From FEN-1191 sp036490715 (GTDB taxonomy: Bacteria > Pseudomonadota > Gammaproteobacteria > Steroidobacterales > Steroidobacteraceae), in contig DASXDL010000003.1 of assembly GCA_036490715.1 (NCBI GenBank), positions 62,001-126,000 on the forward strand: a stretch of DNA of 64,000 bases, in the 5' to 3' direction. Position 1 is the stretch's first letter, and every line of letters starts with the position of its first letter. Below the pieces are notes generated by a model. The model had not been told where the DNA came from, ran no database searches, and saw nothing but the letters and a program-made list of their open reading frames with translations. Shown here in pieces: positions 51,100-58,665 of this stretch. Both the position numbers and the translations under genes were made by a program.

Positions 51100-51555
51100 T
51101 CAGGCCTGTCGGGTGAATTGCCGGTCTATGCCGGCTTCCAGGTCGGAGAAGAATTGGTCGGCCGCGTAGTTCTGCGCCTGGGCGCCGGCCTGCGTTACGA
51201 ACGGCTGCGCGGCCACCTCGTGCTGGGCACCGTGCTTGCCCGGGCGCGTGCGGTGGCCGAAATTGACGAAGCGCCAGTAAAAGGCGTTTCGTGCATCGCC
51301 GGCCTTTCCCTCCGTCCGGACGATAACGCGCGATTTGACGATCCCGCGCGAAGCGGAAAACGAGGTGGTGACGGCGATGTTGTCGGCGAGTTTGCCGGTG
51401 CGGCGAGGAGCGGCCGCGGCGATCGCGCCCTGGATTACCGAGGCGATCTGGCGCAGGGAGGCTCGAACGATCTTGCGGGCGACCGTGTCGGTGAATTCCC
51501 GAAGCGCGGCAACCAGGTCGCGGTCGTTGAAGGTAATTTCGACTTCATCCGCCAC
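51100..51555 (-). CDS. HK97 gp10-like tail/head-tail joining protein
   Basis: A 151-residue protein from GTG 51555, resembling HK97 gp10 (PRRTGKLADNIAV and the C-terminal AAQPFVTQAGAQ segment). Members act at the head-tail joint or as minor tail components. Here it lies after the tail chaperone, not before the tube gene. It overlaps the frameshifted chaperone extension by 11 bp. Confidence 0.75.
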   Translation of the reverse strand: MADEVEITFNDRDLVAALREFTDTVARKIVRASLRQIASVIQGAIAAAAPRRTGKLADNIAVTTSFSASRGIVKSRVIVRTEGKAGDARNAFYWRFVNFGHRTRPGKHGAQHEVAAQPFVTQAGAQAQNYAADQFFSDLEAGIDRQFTRQA

Positions 51556-52101
51556 CGGCAGGCCTCGCGAAGATCTTTGCGATTTTTGAATCGACCGGCG
51601 AGACCGCCGGTTCGCCTCGGACGCGATAAAACGCGATCCACTCGGTGAGCTCGGCCGAGCTCATACGCTCGAGCAGCTCCGACCTGGTCATGCCCAGCTC
51701 GCGCGCCAGCTCGAAGGTGAACCGGCGATGCGGCTGGGCCCTCAGTTTTTTGCCGCCGCCTCGTCCTGCCCCGGCCCTACGCCGTTGAGCTTGCCCGAGG
51801 CATTGGCGATTCGATCCAGCAGCGACCAGGGCAGCGTGCTGAGCACCTGCAGATCGGCGTCGCTGAACATGCGGTTGCCCTGCTCGTCCAGCGCCGAATG
51901 CACCACCATGACCGCGCGGGCGTTCTCGCGCAGCGTGCCGAGTTCCTTTCGATCGGACAGCGCGGCCTCAAAGGCGTCGCGCTGCGCGCCAGTCCAAAGA
52001 CCGACGCGCACGACGACGTCCTCGCCGATCTCCGGACACGGCACGTCGACGAACTTCTGCTGCTGCGCGCGCAGCAGCTGCTCGCGCGTGGCCAGCGTCA
52101 T
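51545..52101 (-). CDS. Tail assembly chaperone, frameshifted (GT-like) form
   Basis: A -1 slip at 51745-51751 reads through the G stop and adds about 65 residues (LRAQPHRRFTFELARE, then LGMTRSELLERMSS and LTEWIAFYRVR) ending at TGA 51545. The extension is typical of T-like domains that bind the tail tube, and the complete product would be 185 residues. Both forms are needed in fixed ratio for tail assembly in lambda. Confidence 0.75.
51742..52101 (-). CDS. Tail assembly chaperone, short (G-like) form
   Basis: A 119-residue protein from ATG 52101 (overlapping the tube gene stop by 1 bp; a GTG at 52113 is in frame). It corresponds to lambda gpG: small, acidic, located just before the tape measure. 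Its last codons form the slippery heptamer A-AAA-AAC followed immediately by TGA. Confidence 0.8.
   Translation of the reverse strand: MTLATREQLLRAQQQKFVDVPCPEIGEDVVVRVGLWTGAQRDAFEAALSDRKELGTLRENARAVMVVHSALDEQGNRMFSDADLQVLSTLPWSLLDRIANASGKLNGVGPGQDEAAAKN
51745..51751 (-). promoter_or_regulatory. Programmed -1 ribosomal frameshift site (AAAAAAC)
   Basis: On the coding strand GCA-AAA-AAC-TGA presents an A-AAA-AAC heptamer in the right phase for a -1 shift, directly before the stop codon. The -1 frame remains open with coding character for 65 codons. A GC-rich palindromic GGGCCC follows just downstream and may help stall the ribosome. Confidence 0.78.
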
Positions 52102-52742
52102 CAGGCAAACCACTGCGGCTGATTGGAGACGCGCAGCGCGACCTGAGACATAAGCACGCTATCTTTTTTCAGGTCTGCCGTGAAACTCATGACGCCGGCA
52201 GTGAACACCGCGTTTTTGCCGTCCACGGTTTGGATCTGAAAGCCGACGATCTTCTGCTGGTTCTTGATCGAGCGCAGCAGCGCCTGGCCGGTGTCCGGCG
52301 TGACATTGTCGGTAATCAGCTGCAGGGTGACATTGCCGAAGTCCGGCAGCCCGGGCTGCCACTGCTTGGCGGCCGACAGCAGGTGCGTGATGTCGACCTC
52401 GGAAGATTTGCCGTCGAATGCCGTGATGTCGGAGACCTGGCCGACGTTCTGCATCGTGAGCGCCGCGGCCGTGCCGCCCGAGACATAGGCGCCGTAGGTC
52501 GTGGAATCCTCACCGCCCAGGGTGAACGTGTTGGCAGCGACGCCGCTGATCACGAAAGCGCGATCATTGAGCTGCGTCGGGCCCACCAGGCCGGTGATAA
52601 ATACGACCTGGCCGTTCGAATAGCCGTGGGCCGTGGCCGTGACGACCGCAGGATTTGCGTTCGTGACGGCGCTTATCGGCTTTGTAGCCGCGCGCGCCGA
52701 CTCGGCGTAGAGGATTGTGCCTTGTGCCTTTGTATTCGGCAT
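52101..52742 (-). CDS. Major tail tube protein
   Basis: A 213-residue protein of the lambda V-like tail tube type. The core has a beta-rich fold with TAFDGKSSEVDITHLLSAAKQ (core: SEVDITHL) and a C-terminal ADLKKDSVLMSQVALRVS. An inserted segment (about 20-95, AVTNANPAVVTATAHGYSNG) resembles the small beta domain often found in phage tail proteins. Position between the tail terminator and the chaperone fits. Confidence 0.82.
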   Translation of the reverse strand: MPNTKAQGTILYAESARAATKPISAVTNANPAVVTATAHGYSNGQVVFITGLVGPTQLNDRAFVISGVAANTFTLGGEDSTTYGAYVSGGTAAALTMQNVGQVSDITAFDGKSSEVDITHLLSAAKQWQPGLPDFGNVTLQLITDNVTPDTGQALLRSIKNQQKIVGFQIQTVDGKNAVFTAGVMSFTADLKKDSVLMSQVALRVSNQPQWFA

Positions 52743-52754
52743 GGGGTGAGCTCC

Positions 52755-53105
52755 TTAGTCCCACAGGATCCAGTGTTGAACGACCGAATGAAGGCGCACG
52801 ACGCTGTCGTACTCCTCCGCCTCGAGTTGCATCTGCAGGCCGGCCTGCTCGAGCGCCGCGCGGGCTGCATCGCGCAGCCTGATCACGGCCGTGTAAGTCG
52901 GCGCCCAGCACTCGACGATGAACTGCGTCGGCTCTTCGCCCGTCGACCCAGTCAGGGAGCGCTGCGGCTCGGTTGAAATGCGCTTGAGCACGATGTAGGG
53001 CGCCGCCGAGTTTTCGGGCACCTGCAGGTAATAGATGCTGCCGGCGACCAGTGCTGTGACTGGCTGGAATTCGACCAGTGCATCGCGGACGTCCTCGAGC
53101 TCCAC
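52755..53105 (-). CDS. Tail terminator / completion protein (DUF3168)
   Basis: A 116-residue protein with the DUF3168 pattern (AAPYIVLKRISTEPQ...QFIVECWA, DAARAAL). These proteins cap the tail tube. Position directly before the tube gene fits. Confidence 0.85.
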   Translation of the reverse strand: MELEDVRDALVEFQPVTALVAGSIYYLQVPENSAAPYIVLKRISTEPQRSLTGSTGEEPTQFIVECWAPTYTAVIRLRDAARAALEQAGLQMQLEAEEYDSVVRLHSVVQHWILWD

Positions 53106-53111
53106 GGCGGT

Positions 53112-53432
53112 CTAGTTCTGCGCCACGACGCCGGTGATCTCCCAGGCTTCGCGGCGGCCGAGTTCGGCCATGTGCGCGATGCGAAACTGGCGACCGCGGT
53201 AGCCGATCCGATCGAACTGATCAAAGTCGGTCCGGTAGCGGATCGTGAACTGCATGGTCTCCTCGGCGTGCACCTGGCGCGCAGCGAAATAGTCGCGGCC
53301 GGCCTGTTGCACGACCTTGGCCCAGGCCGTCAGGCCCGACACGAAGGTCTCGGACTCCTCGCCCGCGTCGCTCTTGACGACGCGGCGCTTGAGGATCTCG
53401 ATTTGCCGGTCCAGATCGCCGGCGGCGATCAA
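53112..53432 (-). CDS. Head closure / head-tail adaptor protein
   Basis: A 106-residue protein with the phage head-tail adaptor pattern: GDLDRQIEILKR at the N-terminus and IRYRTDFDQFDRIGYRGRQFRI in the centre (core: RIGYRGRQF). SPP1 gp16-type proteins of this family close the connector after DNA packaging. It overlaps the preceding connector gene by 4 bp. Confidence 0.85.
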   Translation of the reverse strand: MIAAGDLDRQIEILKRRVVKSDAGEESETFVSGLTAWAKVVQQAGRDYFAARQVHAEETMQFTIRYRTDFDQFDRIGYRGRQFRIAHMAELGRREAWEITGVVAQN

Positions 53433-54058
53433 TTGAGCTGGACCTGGTAGTCGTCCAGGAGCGCGGCGACGCCCCAGGGCAGCTCTTTAAGCGAGCTGGC
53501 TGCCACGACGCCTCGATTGCCGTACAGGTGCTCGCAGAGCATCAGGATCGCCTGAATGATCGGCCCCGGGACCATGTCAGCAGCGTCCCCGTAGCCCGCC
53601 GTGAAGCCGATGCGCACGGCGCCGATCTGCGGCAACGTGATCGGCCAGATCTGGCCGAACACCGGGGTGATGCGGCCAACGTCGCCGGACAGCTCGGCGG
53701 TGTAGATCGACGGATCCGTGACCTGGGAGTTGCTGCCCATGTCGGTATAGGCGATCTGATCAACCGACTGTATCGGGCCGCGCTCGAGCAGCACCGCGTT
53801 GTCGGGCAGGTTGTAGGGCGCCTGGATCATCTGCGACCCGACGGTCTGTGCGCCCGGGAAAGCGTCCAGCGTCAGCAACCACTCCTGCGTAATCAGCGAG
53901 CGGTTACAGTAATTCTCGACCCGAACGCGGGCAGCCGTGATCAGCCGCTGCAGGAGCGGCTCATCATCGCCGCTCGCGCTTTCCAGGCGCGAATTGGCCC
54001 GGAAGTCCTCGACGCTGACCGGCTCCTGCGCCGGCGGAGTTGTGAGTTTCAGGGGCAT
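53429..54058 (-). CDS. Head-tail connector protein (gp6-like)
   Basis: A 209-residue protein with the HK97 gp6/YqbG-type pattern: PVSVEDFRANSRLE, LLQRLITAARVRVENYCNRSLI, and a C-terminal AILMLCEHLYGNRG helix. It forms the ring below the portal. Position after the capsid and before the closure protein fits. Confidence 0.85.
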   Translation of the reverse strand: MPLKLTTPPAQEPVSVEDFRANSRLESASGDDEPLLQRLITAARVRVENYCNRSLITQEWLLTLDAFPGAQTVGSQMIQAPYNLPDNAVLLERGPIQSVDQIAYTDMGSNSQVTDPSIYTAELSGDVGRITPVFGQIWPITLPQIGAVRIGFTAGYGDAADMVPGPIIQAILMLCEHLYGNRGVVAASSLKELPWGVAALLDDYQVQLN

Positions 54059-54107
54059 AGCGAGGGATGGCGGCCGCCGCGGGCGCGGCCGCCGATCGGA
54101 CTAGCCC

Positions 54108-54554
54108 CTAGACGATCTGGGCGACGCCGGCCTGATTGAACTGCTCGCCCGTCTCGAAGGTCGGGTAGAAGCCGAGCAACAGTGCCTGGATCAGCGAGGC
54201 GGCCGTTCCAACGGTCACCGACAGCTTCACCCAGCCGAAGCCGTTGTTCGTATCCAGGTCGGAGGAGCGGAAATTGATCGCCGCCTGGCGATTGTTGCCG
54301 CCGGCGGCCAGCAGCTGCGTAATCGCCTTTCCGGTCAGGTCCTTCGCGCCGGTGCCAGAGCCGTCCTGGGCCTGCTGGATCTTGGAGTCGACGGTCGCGC
54401 TGGCGCCAAAGACGCCAACGTCGATCAGAGCCAGGAGCGCATCGTGATTCAAAACGGGCACCCATCCGGTCGCGGCGGTTCCGGCCGCCTGGCTTATCGG
54501 ATCGATGCTCGCGAGCACGCTGAGATGCTCGGTCGGACGTGCATTCGGAGTCAT
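54108..54554 (-). CDS. Phage structural protein of unknown function (capsid-adjacent)
   Basis: A 148-residue protein without a recognised domain, located between the major capsid and the connector genes. Its Ala/Gly/Thr-rich sequence (GTGAKDLTGKAITQLLAAGG; core shown) and position suggest a minor or decoration protein of the head, which is inference. A GAGG ribosome site precedes ATG 54554. Confidence 0.6.
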   Translation of the reverse strand: MTPNARPTEHLSVLASIDPISQAAGTAATGWVPVLNHDALLALIDVGVFGASATVDSKIQQAQDGSGTGAKDLTGKAITQLLAAGGNNRQAAINFRSSDLDTNNGFGWVKLSVTVGTAASLIQALLLGFYPTFETGEQFNQAGVAQIV

Positions 54555-54591
54555 GAATTGATCCTCGAAGTGTTCGAAGTGTTCGAAGGGA

Positions 54592-54619
54592 CCGAGCCCC
54601 GCCGCCAGGCGGAGCTCGG
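54592..54619 (-). terminator. Strong hairpin after the capsid gene
   Basis: On the minus strand CCGAGCTCCGCC and GGCGGGGCTCGG form a 12-bp stem (one U-G pair) around a 4-nt TGGC loop, 29 nt past the capsid stop. There is no U-run, so termination may be partial or the hairpin may stabilise the capsid mRNA. A 9-bp tandem repeat (TCGAAGTGT) lies just downstream at 54565-54586. Confidence 0.5.
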
Positions 54620-54647
54620 CTTACCGTTTCAGCTGCAGCTACGCCTA

Positions 54648-55979
54648 CTAGCGCGACGCGAGCTGAATGAAGGGCGACAGCGTGTTCGTGCCCTTCGCCT
54701 GGGAGATCGGCGCCGCGATTTTCGACGACCCGTCGATGCGGAACGTCACGCGATAGGCCGTCGCGTCCGCGTCGAAATACAGGTGCATCGAGGTTGCCGT
54801 CTGGACACCGTCCGAGTTCTCGATCGTGCGGTACCAGCTGAGATTCGCCAGCAGCAGGTCGCCCTGCGCGCTGAACGCGGCCGCGTGCTGGCTGGGGAAC
54901 AGCGGTCGGCCGAACAGCATGCCGATCGGACCGCCCTGCACGTTCTGCGCGACTCCAGCACCGCCCTGGACCGCACCGACGCCGCCGCCGATCGGCAGAT
55001 AGATCGGATAGTTGCCCAGGGTGAGCTGAAACAGCGCCGGAAGCGCGTCGGGCGTCACCAGCCAGATCGCGCCGTTGTACATGCCGGGAGGCAGTCGGGC
55101 GACCATGTTGGTGATATTGCCGATGGTGACCGTCTTGGTCGCCTGGCCCAAATCCTTCGCCTGCACGATCGCCGCGCCGCCAGCGAAAGCACCTTGCGGC
55201 TGGCCGTTGCCGGGGCCGAACAGAATGCCCTCGTTCGTCTTCCAGCGGATCGAGCGGGCCATCAGCGGCGTCAGATACGCACCGAGCGCCGGCGCATCGG
55301 CCAGGAGCTCGTCGGTCAGCGGGACCAGCGCCATCAGCTTGTTTAGCCGCAGCGTGTTGGTGCCGAGCTTCGGCTTCGTCTGTGTGGCCGCCGCCGCCTC
55401 GGCCTGCCAGTAAGCGCGCACGCCGTCGGTCCCCCAGGGCGTGGTCTCGTCCTTCGGGAACACCATCGAGTTGCTGCTGATCGGAGTCCGGTCGGTGAGC
55501 GGGATCAGCGAATCCTCGGTCAGCGCCAGCGTGTAGATGTCGGTCGAATATTGCGGAGGGACCGCAAAACCGCCGTCCTGACCCAATCCCTCGCTGCCGT
55601 AGGTCGTCGGCGCGGCCGCCTCAATCGCCGCCAGGCGCGGATCGATCCGCCCTTTGACCGACGCGCGCACCGCCTGTGCGTACTCGCCGAAGCTGCGGAA
55701 TCCGCGCTTCGGATCCTGCTCGGCCTGCAGATCGGTCGCCGCGATGCGAGCCACCAGCTGTTCCGGTACGCGGTCAATCTGGGTCTCCTCGGCGATCAGC
55801 GCGGTAGTGCGCACGATTGCCTGGTTGGTGCCACGAAGAGCTGCTTCGCCGGCGGAGTATGCCGTCTGCTCCTCGGCGCTCAGCTCGCGGCTTTCCGCCA
55901 CGGCTTCATCGTTAATCGCCTGCAGGGCTGCGACCTGCTTGGCCTTGCGAGCCTGTAGCTCGCGCAATGCCTTACTCAT
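54648..55979 (-). CDS. Major capsid protein, HK97 fold
   Basis: A 443-residue protein from ATG 55979 (AAGGA 7 nt upstream). The N-terminal coiled-coil delta domain (about 1-65, SKALRELQARKAKQVAALQ) is the scaffold part removed during maturation. The HK97-fold core (about 140-443) has FAVPPQYSTDIYTL, KLGTNTLRLNKLMALVPLTDELL and a C-terminal ATAYRVTFRIDG strand. The protease is encoded just upstream. Confidence 0.92.
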   Translation of the reverse strand: MSKALRELQARKAKQVAALQAINDEAVAESRELSAEEQTAYSAGEAALRGTNQAIVRTTALIAEETQIDRVPEQLVARIAATDLQAEQDPKRGFRSFGEYAQAVRASVKGRIDPRLAAIEAAAPTTYGSEGLGQDGGFAVPPQYSTDIYTLALTEDSLIPLTDRTPISSNSMVFPKDETTPWGTDGVRAYWQAEAAAATQTKPKLGTNTLRLNKLMALVPLTDELLADAPALGAYLTPLMARSIRWKTNEGILFGPGNGQPQGAFAGGAAIVQAKDLGQATKTVTIGNITNMVARLPPGMYNGAIWLVTPDALPALFQLTLGNYPIYLPIGGGVGAVQGGAGVAQNVQGGPIGMLFGRPLFPSQHAAAFSAQGDLLLANLSWYRTIENSDGVQTATSMHLYFDADATAYRVTFRIDGSSKIAAPISQAKGTNTLSPFIQLASR

Positions 55980-56082
55980 GGTTTGTCCTTGGTGAGTTGA
56001 ACGACGCATCGCCTCGCCGACGGGCGAGACCGCGCGGCTCAACGGAGCGCGCGGCACTGGGTCAATGCACGACCCGAATTCG

Positions 56083-56994
56083 TCAGGATTGCTCGAGGAG
56101 CGCTAGGCTTCGCGCCCTGGCGCGCGCGGCCGCCGGCGCGGCGTTTCGCCGCTGCATCAGCTTCACCGTCTGCGCGTACGTCTGCACGCCATCGACCATC
56201 TTGGCCGCTTTGGCCTCGTCGGCCGTCAGCATCCGGCCCTGGCCCATGCCGCCGCGCACTTCCGCGACCGGCACGCCGCGGCCGCGGGCGACGGCGCCGG
56301 TAAAAGCCTGGTAGTACGCGTCGACGGTCGCCTGCATGTGCGCCTTGGCCTCGTCGCTCAGCGGCTCGACGTCGTTTCCCTCAGTCTTGAATTTGCCGGC
56401 CGAAACCAGCGTCGTTTTGATGCCGATCTCGTCGAGGGCCTTGCTGTAATCCTCGTGCGCCACGTAGACGCCGATCGACCCGACCATGCCCGAGGGCGTC
56501 AGGTAGAACTCCGAGGCCTGGCTCGCAAGCCAATACGCGGCGCTGGCGGCCATCGAGTTAGCGATCGCGGCGACCGGCTTTTTCGCGCCGGCGGCGCGGA
56601 TCTCGTCGGCGAGCTCCTGAATTCCCATGACAGAGCCGCCGGGCGAGTCGATGTCCAGCAGGATCGAGCCGACCGAATCGTCGGAAAGCGCATCGGCGAG
56701 CTGCTGCGAGACCTGCTGCGTCGAGGTTCCACCGGACCAATCCGACATCATGCTGGCGCGCTGAGTGATGGCCCCGAAGATCGGGATCCGCGCCACGCCA
56801 CCGCCGAGCGTGTTCGCCTGGCGCTGCGCCGCATCGCGCCGGGCCTGGATCTCGGAAGGGTCGTCGTACTCTTCCATGGTCCGCGGTACGCCGTGCGCCC
56901 AGCGCGCCACGACACCGGCGAACACCGCCAGGCGCGAATGCTCGACCGCCCAGGGCGTCGACAGAAATTCGGATACCAGCAGCGCGTGACGCAT
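56083..56994 (-). CDS. S49-family head maturation protease
   Basis: A 303-residue SppA-like protease from ATG 56994 (AGGAGG upstream). Motifs include ILLDIDSPGGSVMG, NSMAASAAYWLAS with the probable catalytic Ser, and SGMVGSIGVYVAHEDYSK. Phage S49 proteins cleave the capsid delta domain, as lambda gpC does. Whether the C-terminal part also serves as scaffold is not clear. Confidence 0.9.
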   Translation of the reverse strand: MRHALLVSEFLSTPWAVEHSRLAVFAGVVARWAHGVPRTMEEYDDPSEIQARRDAAQRQANTLGGGVARIPIFGAITQRASMMSDWSGGTSTQQVSQQLADALSDDSVGSILLDIDSPGGSVMGIQELADEIRAAGAKKPVAAIANSMAASAAYWLASQASEFYLTPSGMVGSIGVYVAHEDYSKALDEIGIKTTLVSAGKFKTEGNDVEPLSDEAKAHMQATVDAYYQAFTGAVARGRGVPVAEVRGGMGQGRMLTADEAKAAKMVDGVQTYAQTVKLMQRRNAAPAAARARARSLALLEQS

Positions 56995-57007
56995 ATCGAT
57001 AAGCCTC

Positions 57008-58495
57008 CTACGGATACATCGCACGCGCCAGGCGCGCGGGCCCTGCTGATTCCCAGTCGCGCAACATCGAATCGAGCGCAACCGCATCCGCGCAGGCCTT
57101 CAGCTGCTCGACCTGGTTGGCGCACCAGGCCTGCGCTCGCTGCTCGCTGACGGCAAAGGCCTCGCTGACGAAGCGGATATGCGCCTCGTAAAATTCTCCG
57201 ACCGCCTTGGCGCTGGCGCCGCGCTCGAGGGCCTTTCGCACAGCTGCGACCTCCTTACGAACGACGCGCTCGGCCGCGGCGATCACGACGCGCTGCGCCG
57301 AGGCCTCCGCCGGCGGCGGCGGCGCGGGCGGCTTCGCGCCGCCGGCCATGTTCATCGGCGTGAGCGGCTCGTCCAGCCCCGGGAGCTTGTTCATCCCTTC
57401 GGCTTCGCGCGCTTCGTTGCGCGTGAGCCAGCCGGCGTTGATCCCGCTGGTGTAGTAGCCGGCGCGCGCCGCGGAATCGCCGCGCATCAAGTGGCGCATG
57501 TCGAACTCCGTGGTCCAGTCCTCCTCGTCGGGCAGGAAGTTGAACTCGATCGAGCTCTCCAGCCGCTCGGCCCACGGCGCCATCGTATAGGCCATGAACT
57601 CGAGCGACTGCTGCTCGATGTTCGAGAACGTGCCGCGCGTCAGGTCCATGACCAGGTGCGGCGGCACGCGGAAAATTCGTGCGATGTCGATGACCTGGAA
57701 CTGCCGCGTCTCCAGGAACTGCGAGTCGTTATTCTTGATCGGCAGGTCGTGGTACTTCATTCCCCACTCGAGCACCGACGTCTTGTGCCGATTGATCCCG
57801 GAATTCGACTCCTGCCAGGAGGTTTTGAAGATTTCTCGCGATTCCTTGTCCTTGAAGTGGCTGGGGTGTTCGATCCAGCCACCGCCAGGGCGCGCATCGT
57901 TCTGGAAGAAACGCGATCCGTATTCCTGCACGCCCAGGCCCAGGCCGATCGTCTGGCTTGCGAGCTCGATCGGCGAGAGACCCATTAAGCCATCCGACGA
58001 GAGCCCCTTGATGTGCCAGATCTGGCCGGCCGGGAAGACGGTCTCCGTGCCATCGCGGCTGCGCACGCGGTAGCGGATGCGGCCGTTATCGAGGACCTCC
58101 TGTTTGACACGATCTGGATGCAGCGGGATCAGCTGCGTGACCTCGCCGGCGCCGTTCGAAAGGATTTGCTGGTAGCAGTTTCCACGCAGCGCCAGGTGAC
58201 CGATCATCATCTCGGACCACTCGAAGGGCGTCTGAAAGTCGTTCGGCCGTTTCGACAGCAGTCGATAAAGCCAGTGATCGGTCACCGCCTTTAGGGTTTC
58301 GCCGGCCATGCGCGACATTGAAAACGGCAGCATGGCGAAGGTCTCGGCCAGCACGCGCACGCAGGCATAGACTGCCGCATGGCGCATCGCGTTTTCGCCT
58401 GTGACCTGCTGACCGGTCGCCGTGCGCGCGCCCACCGGCGTGAACCAGAAGTCGCCCCAGGGCGAGCGATCCTCCGCGCGCGGGAAGAAAAACAC
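57008..58495 (-). CDS. Portal protein, HK97 family
   Basis: A 495-residue protein from GTG 58495, 5 bp after the stop of the small membrane gene; the open frame extends upstream but overlaps that gene. Typical motifs are AVYACVRVLAETFAMLPF, GNCYQQI, DLTRGTFSNIEQQSLEFM and the C-terminal helical part. The portal ring is the DNA entry and exit channel. Confidence 0.9.
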   Translation of the reverse strand: MFFFPRAEDRSPWGDFWFTPVGARTATGQQVTGENAMRHAAVYACVRVLAETFAMLPFSMSRMAGETLKAVTDHWLYRLLSKRPNDFQTPFEWSEMMIGHLALRGNCYQQILSNGAGEVTQLIPLHPDRVKQEVLDNGRIRYRVRSRDGTETVFPAGQIWHIKGLSSDGLMGLSPIELASQTIGLGLGVQEYGSRFFQNDARPGGGWIEHPSHFKDKESREIFKTSWQESNSGINRHKTSVLEWGMKYHDLPIKNNDSQFLETRQFQVIDIARIFRVPPHLVMDLTRGTFSNIEQQSLEFMAYTMAPWAERLESSIEFNFLPDEEDWTTEFDMRHLMRGDSAARAGYYTSGINAGWLTRNEAREAEGMNKLPGLDEPLTPMNMAGGAKPPAPPPPAEASAQRVVIAAAERVVRKEVAAVRKALERGASAKAVGEFYEAHIRFVSEAFAVSEQRAQAWCANQVEQLKACADAVALDSMLRDWESAGPARLARAMYP

Positions 58496-58500
58496 GGCTC

Positions 58501-58665
58501 TCAGGCCCCGCGCGCGCCGCGAATCATCAGCAGTGTCAGGCCCAAGATGCACGCTCCGGTGGTTATCAGTCCTATCGCGAGGCCGAACTGCAGCCCGGCG
58601 CCGATGCCGATCAGCGCCACGCCGGCGACTATCGACAGGTTGTAAGCGATCGTCCGTAGCTTCAC
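58501..58665 (-). CDS. Small two-helix membrane protein between terminase and portal
   Basis: A 54-residue protein from GTG 58665, overlapping the terminase stop (GTGA). Two hydrophobic helices (LSIVAGVALIGIGAGLQFGL and TTGACILGLTLLMI) with a basic tail (RGARGA) are seen. It is too short for most gene callers. Small membrane proteins at this place recur in HK97-like phages, but the function is not known. Confidence 0.68.
   Translation of the reverse strand: MKLRTIAYNLSIVAGVALIGIGAGLQFGLAIGLITTGACILGLTLLMIRGARGA

Noticed and set aside
56083..57087. Protease start at 57087
   Set aside because: It would overlap the portal gene; ATG 56994 has a strong ribosome site.
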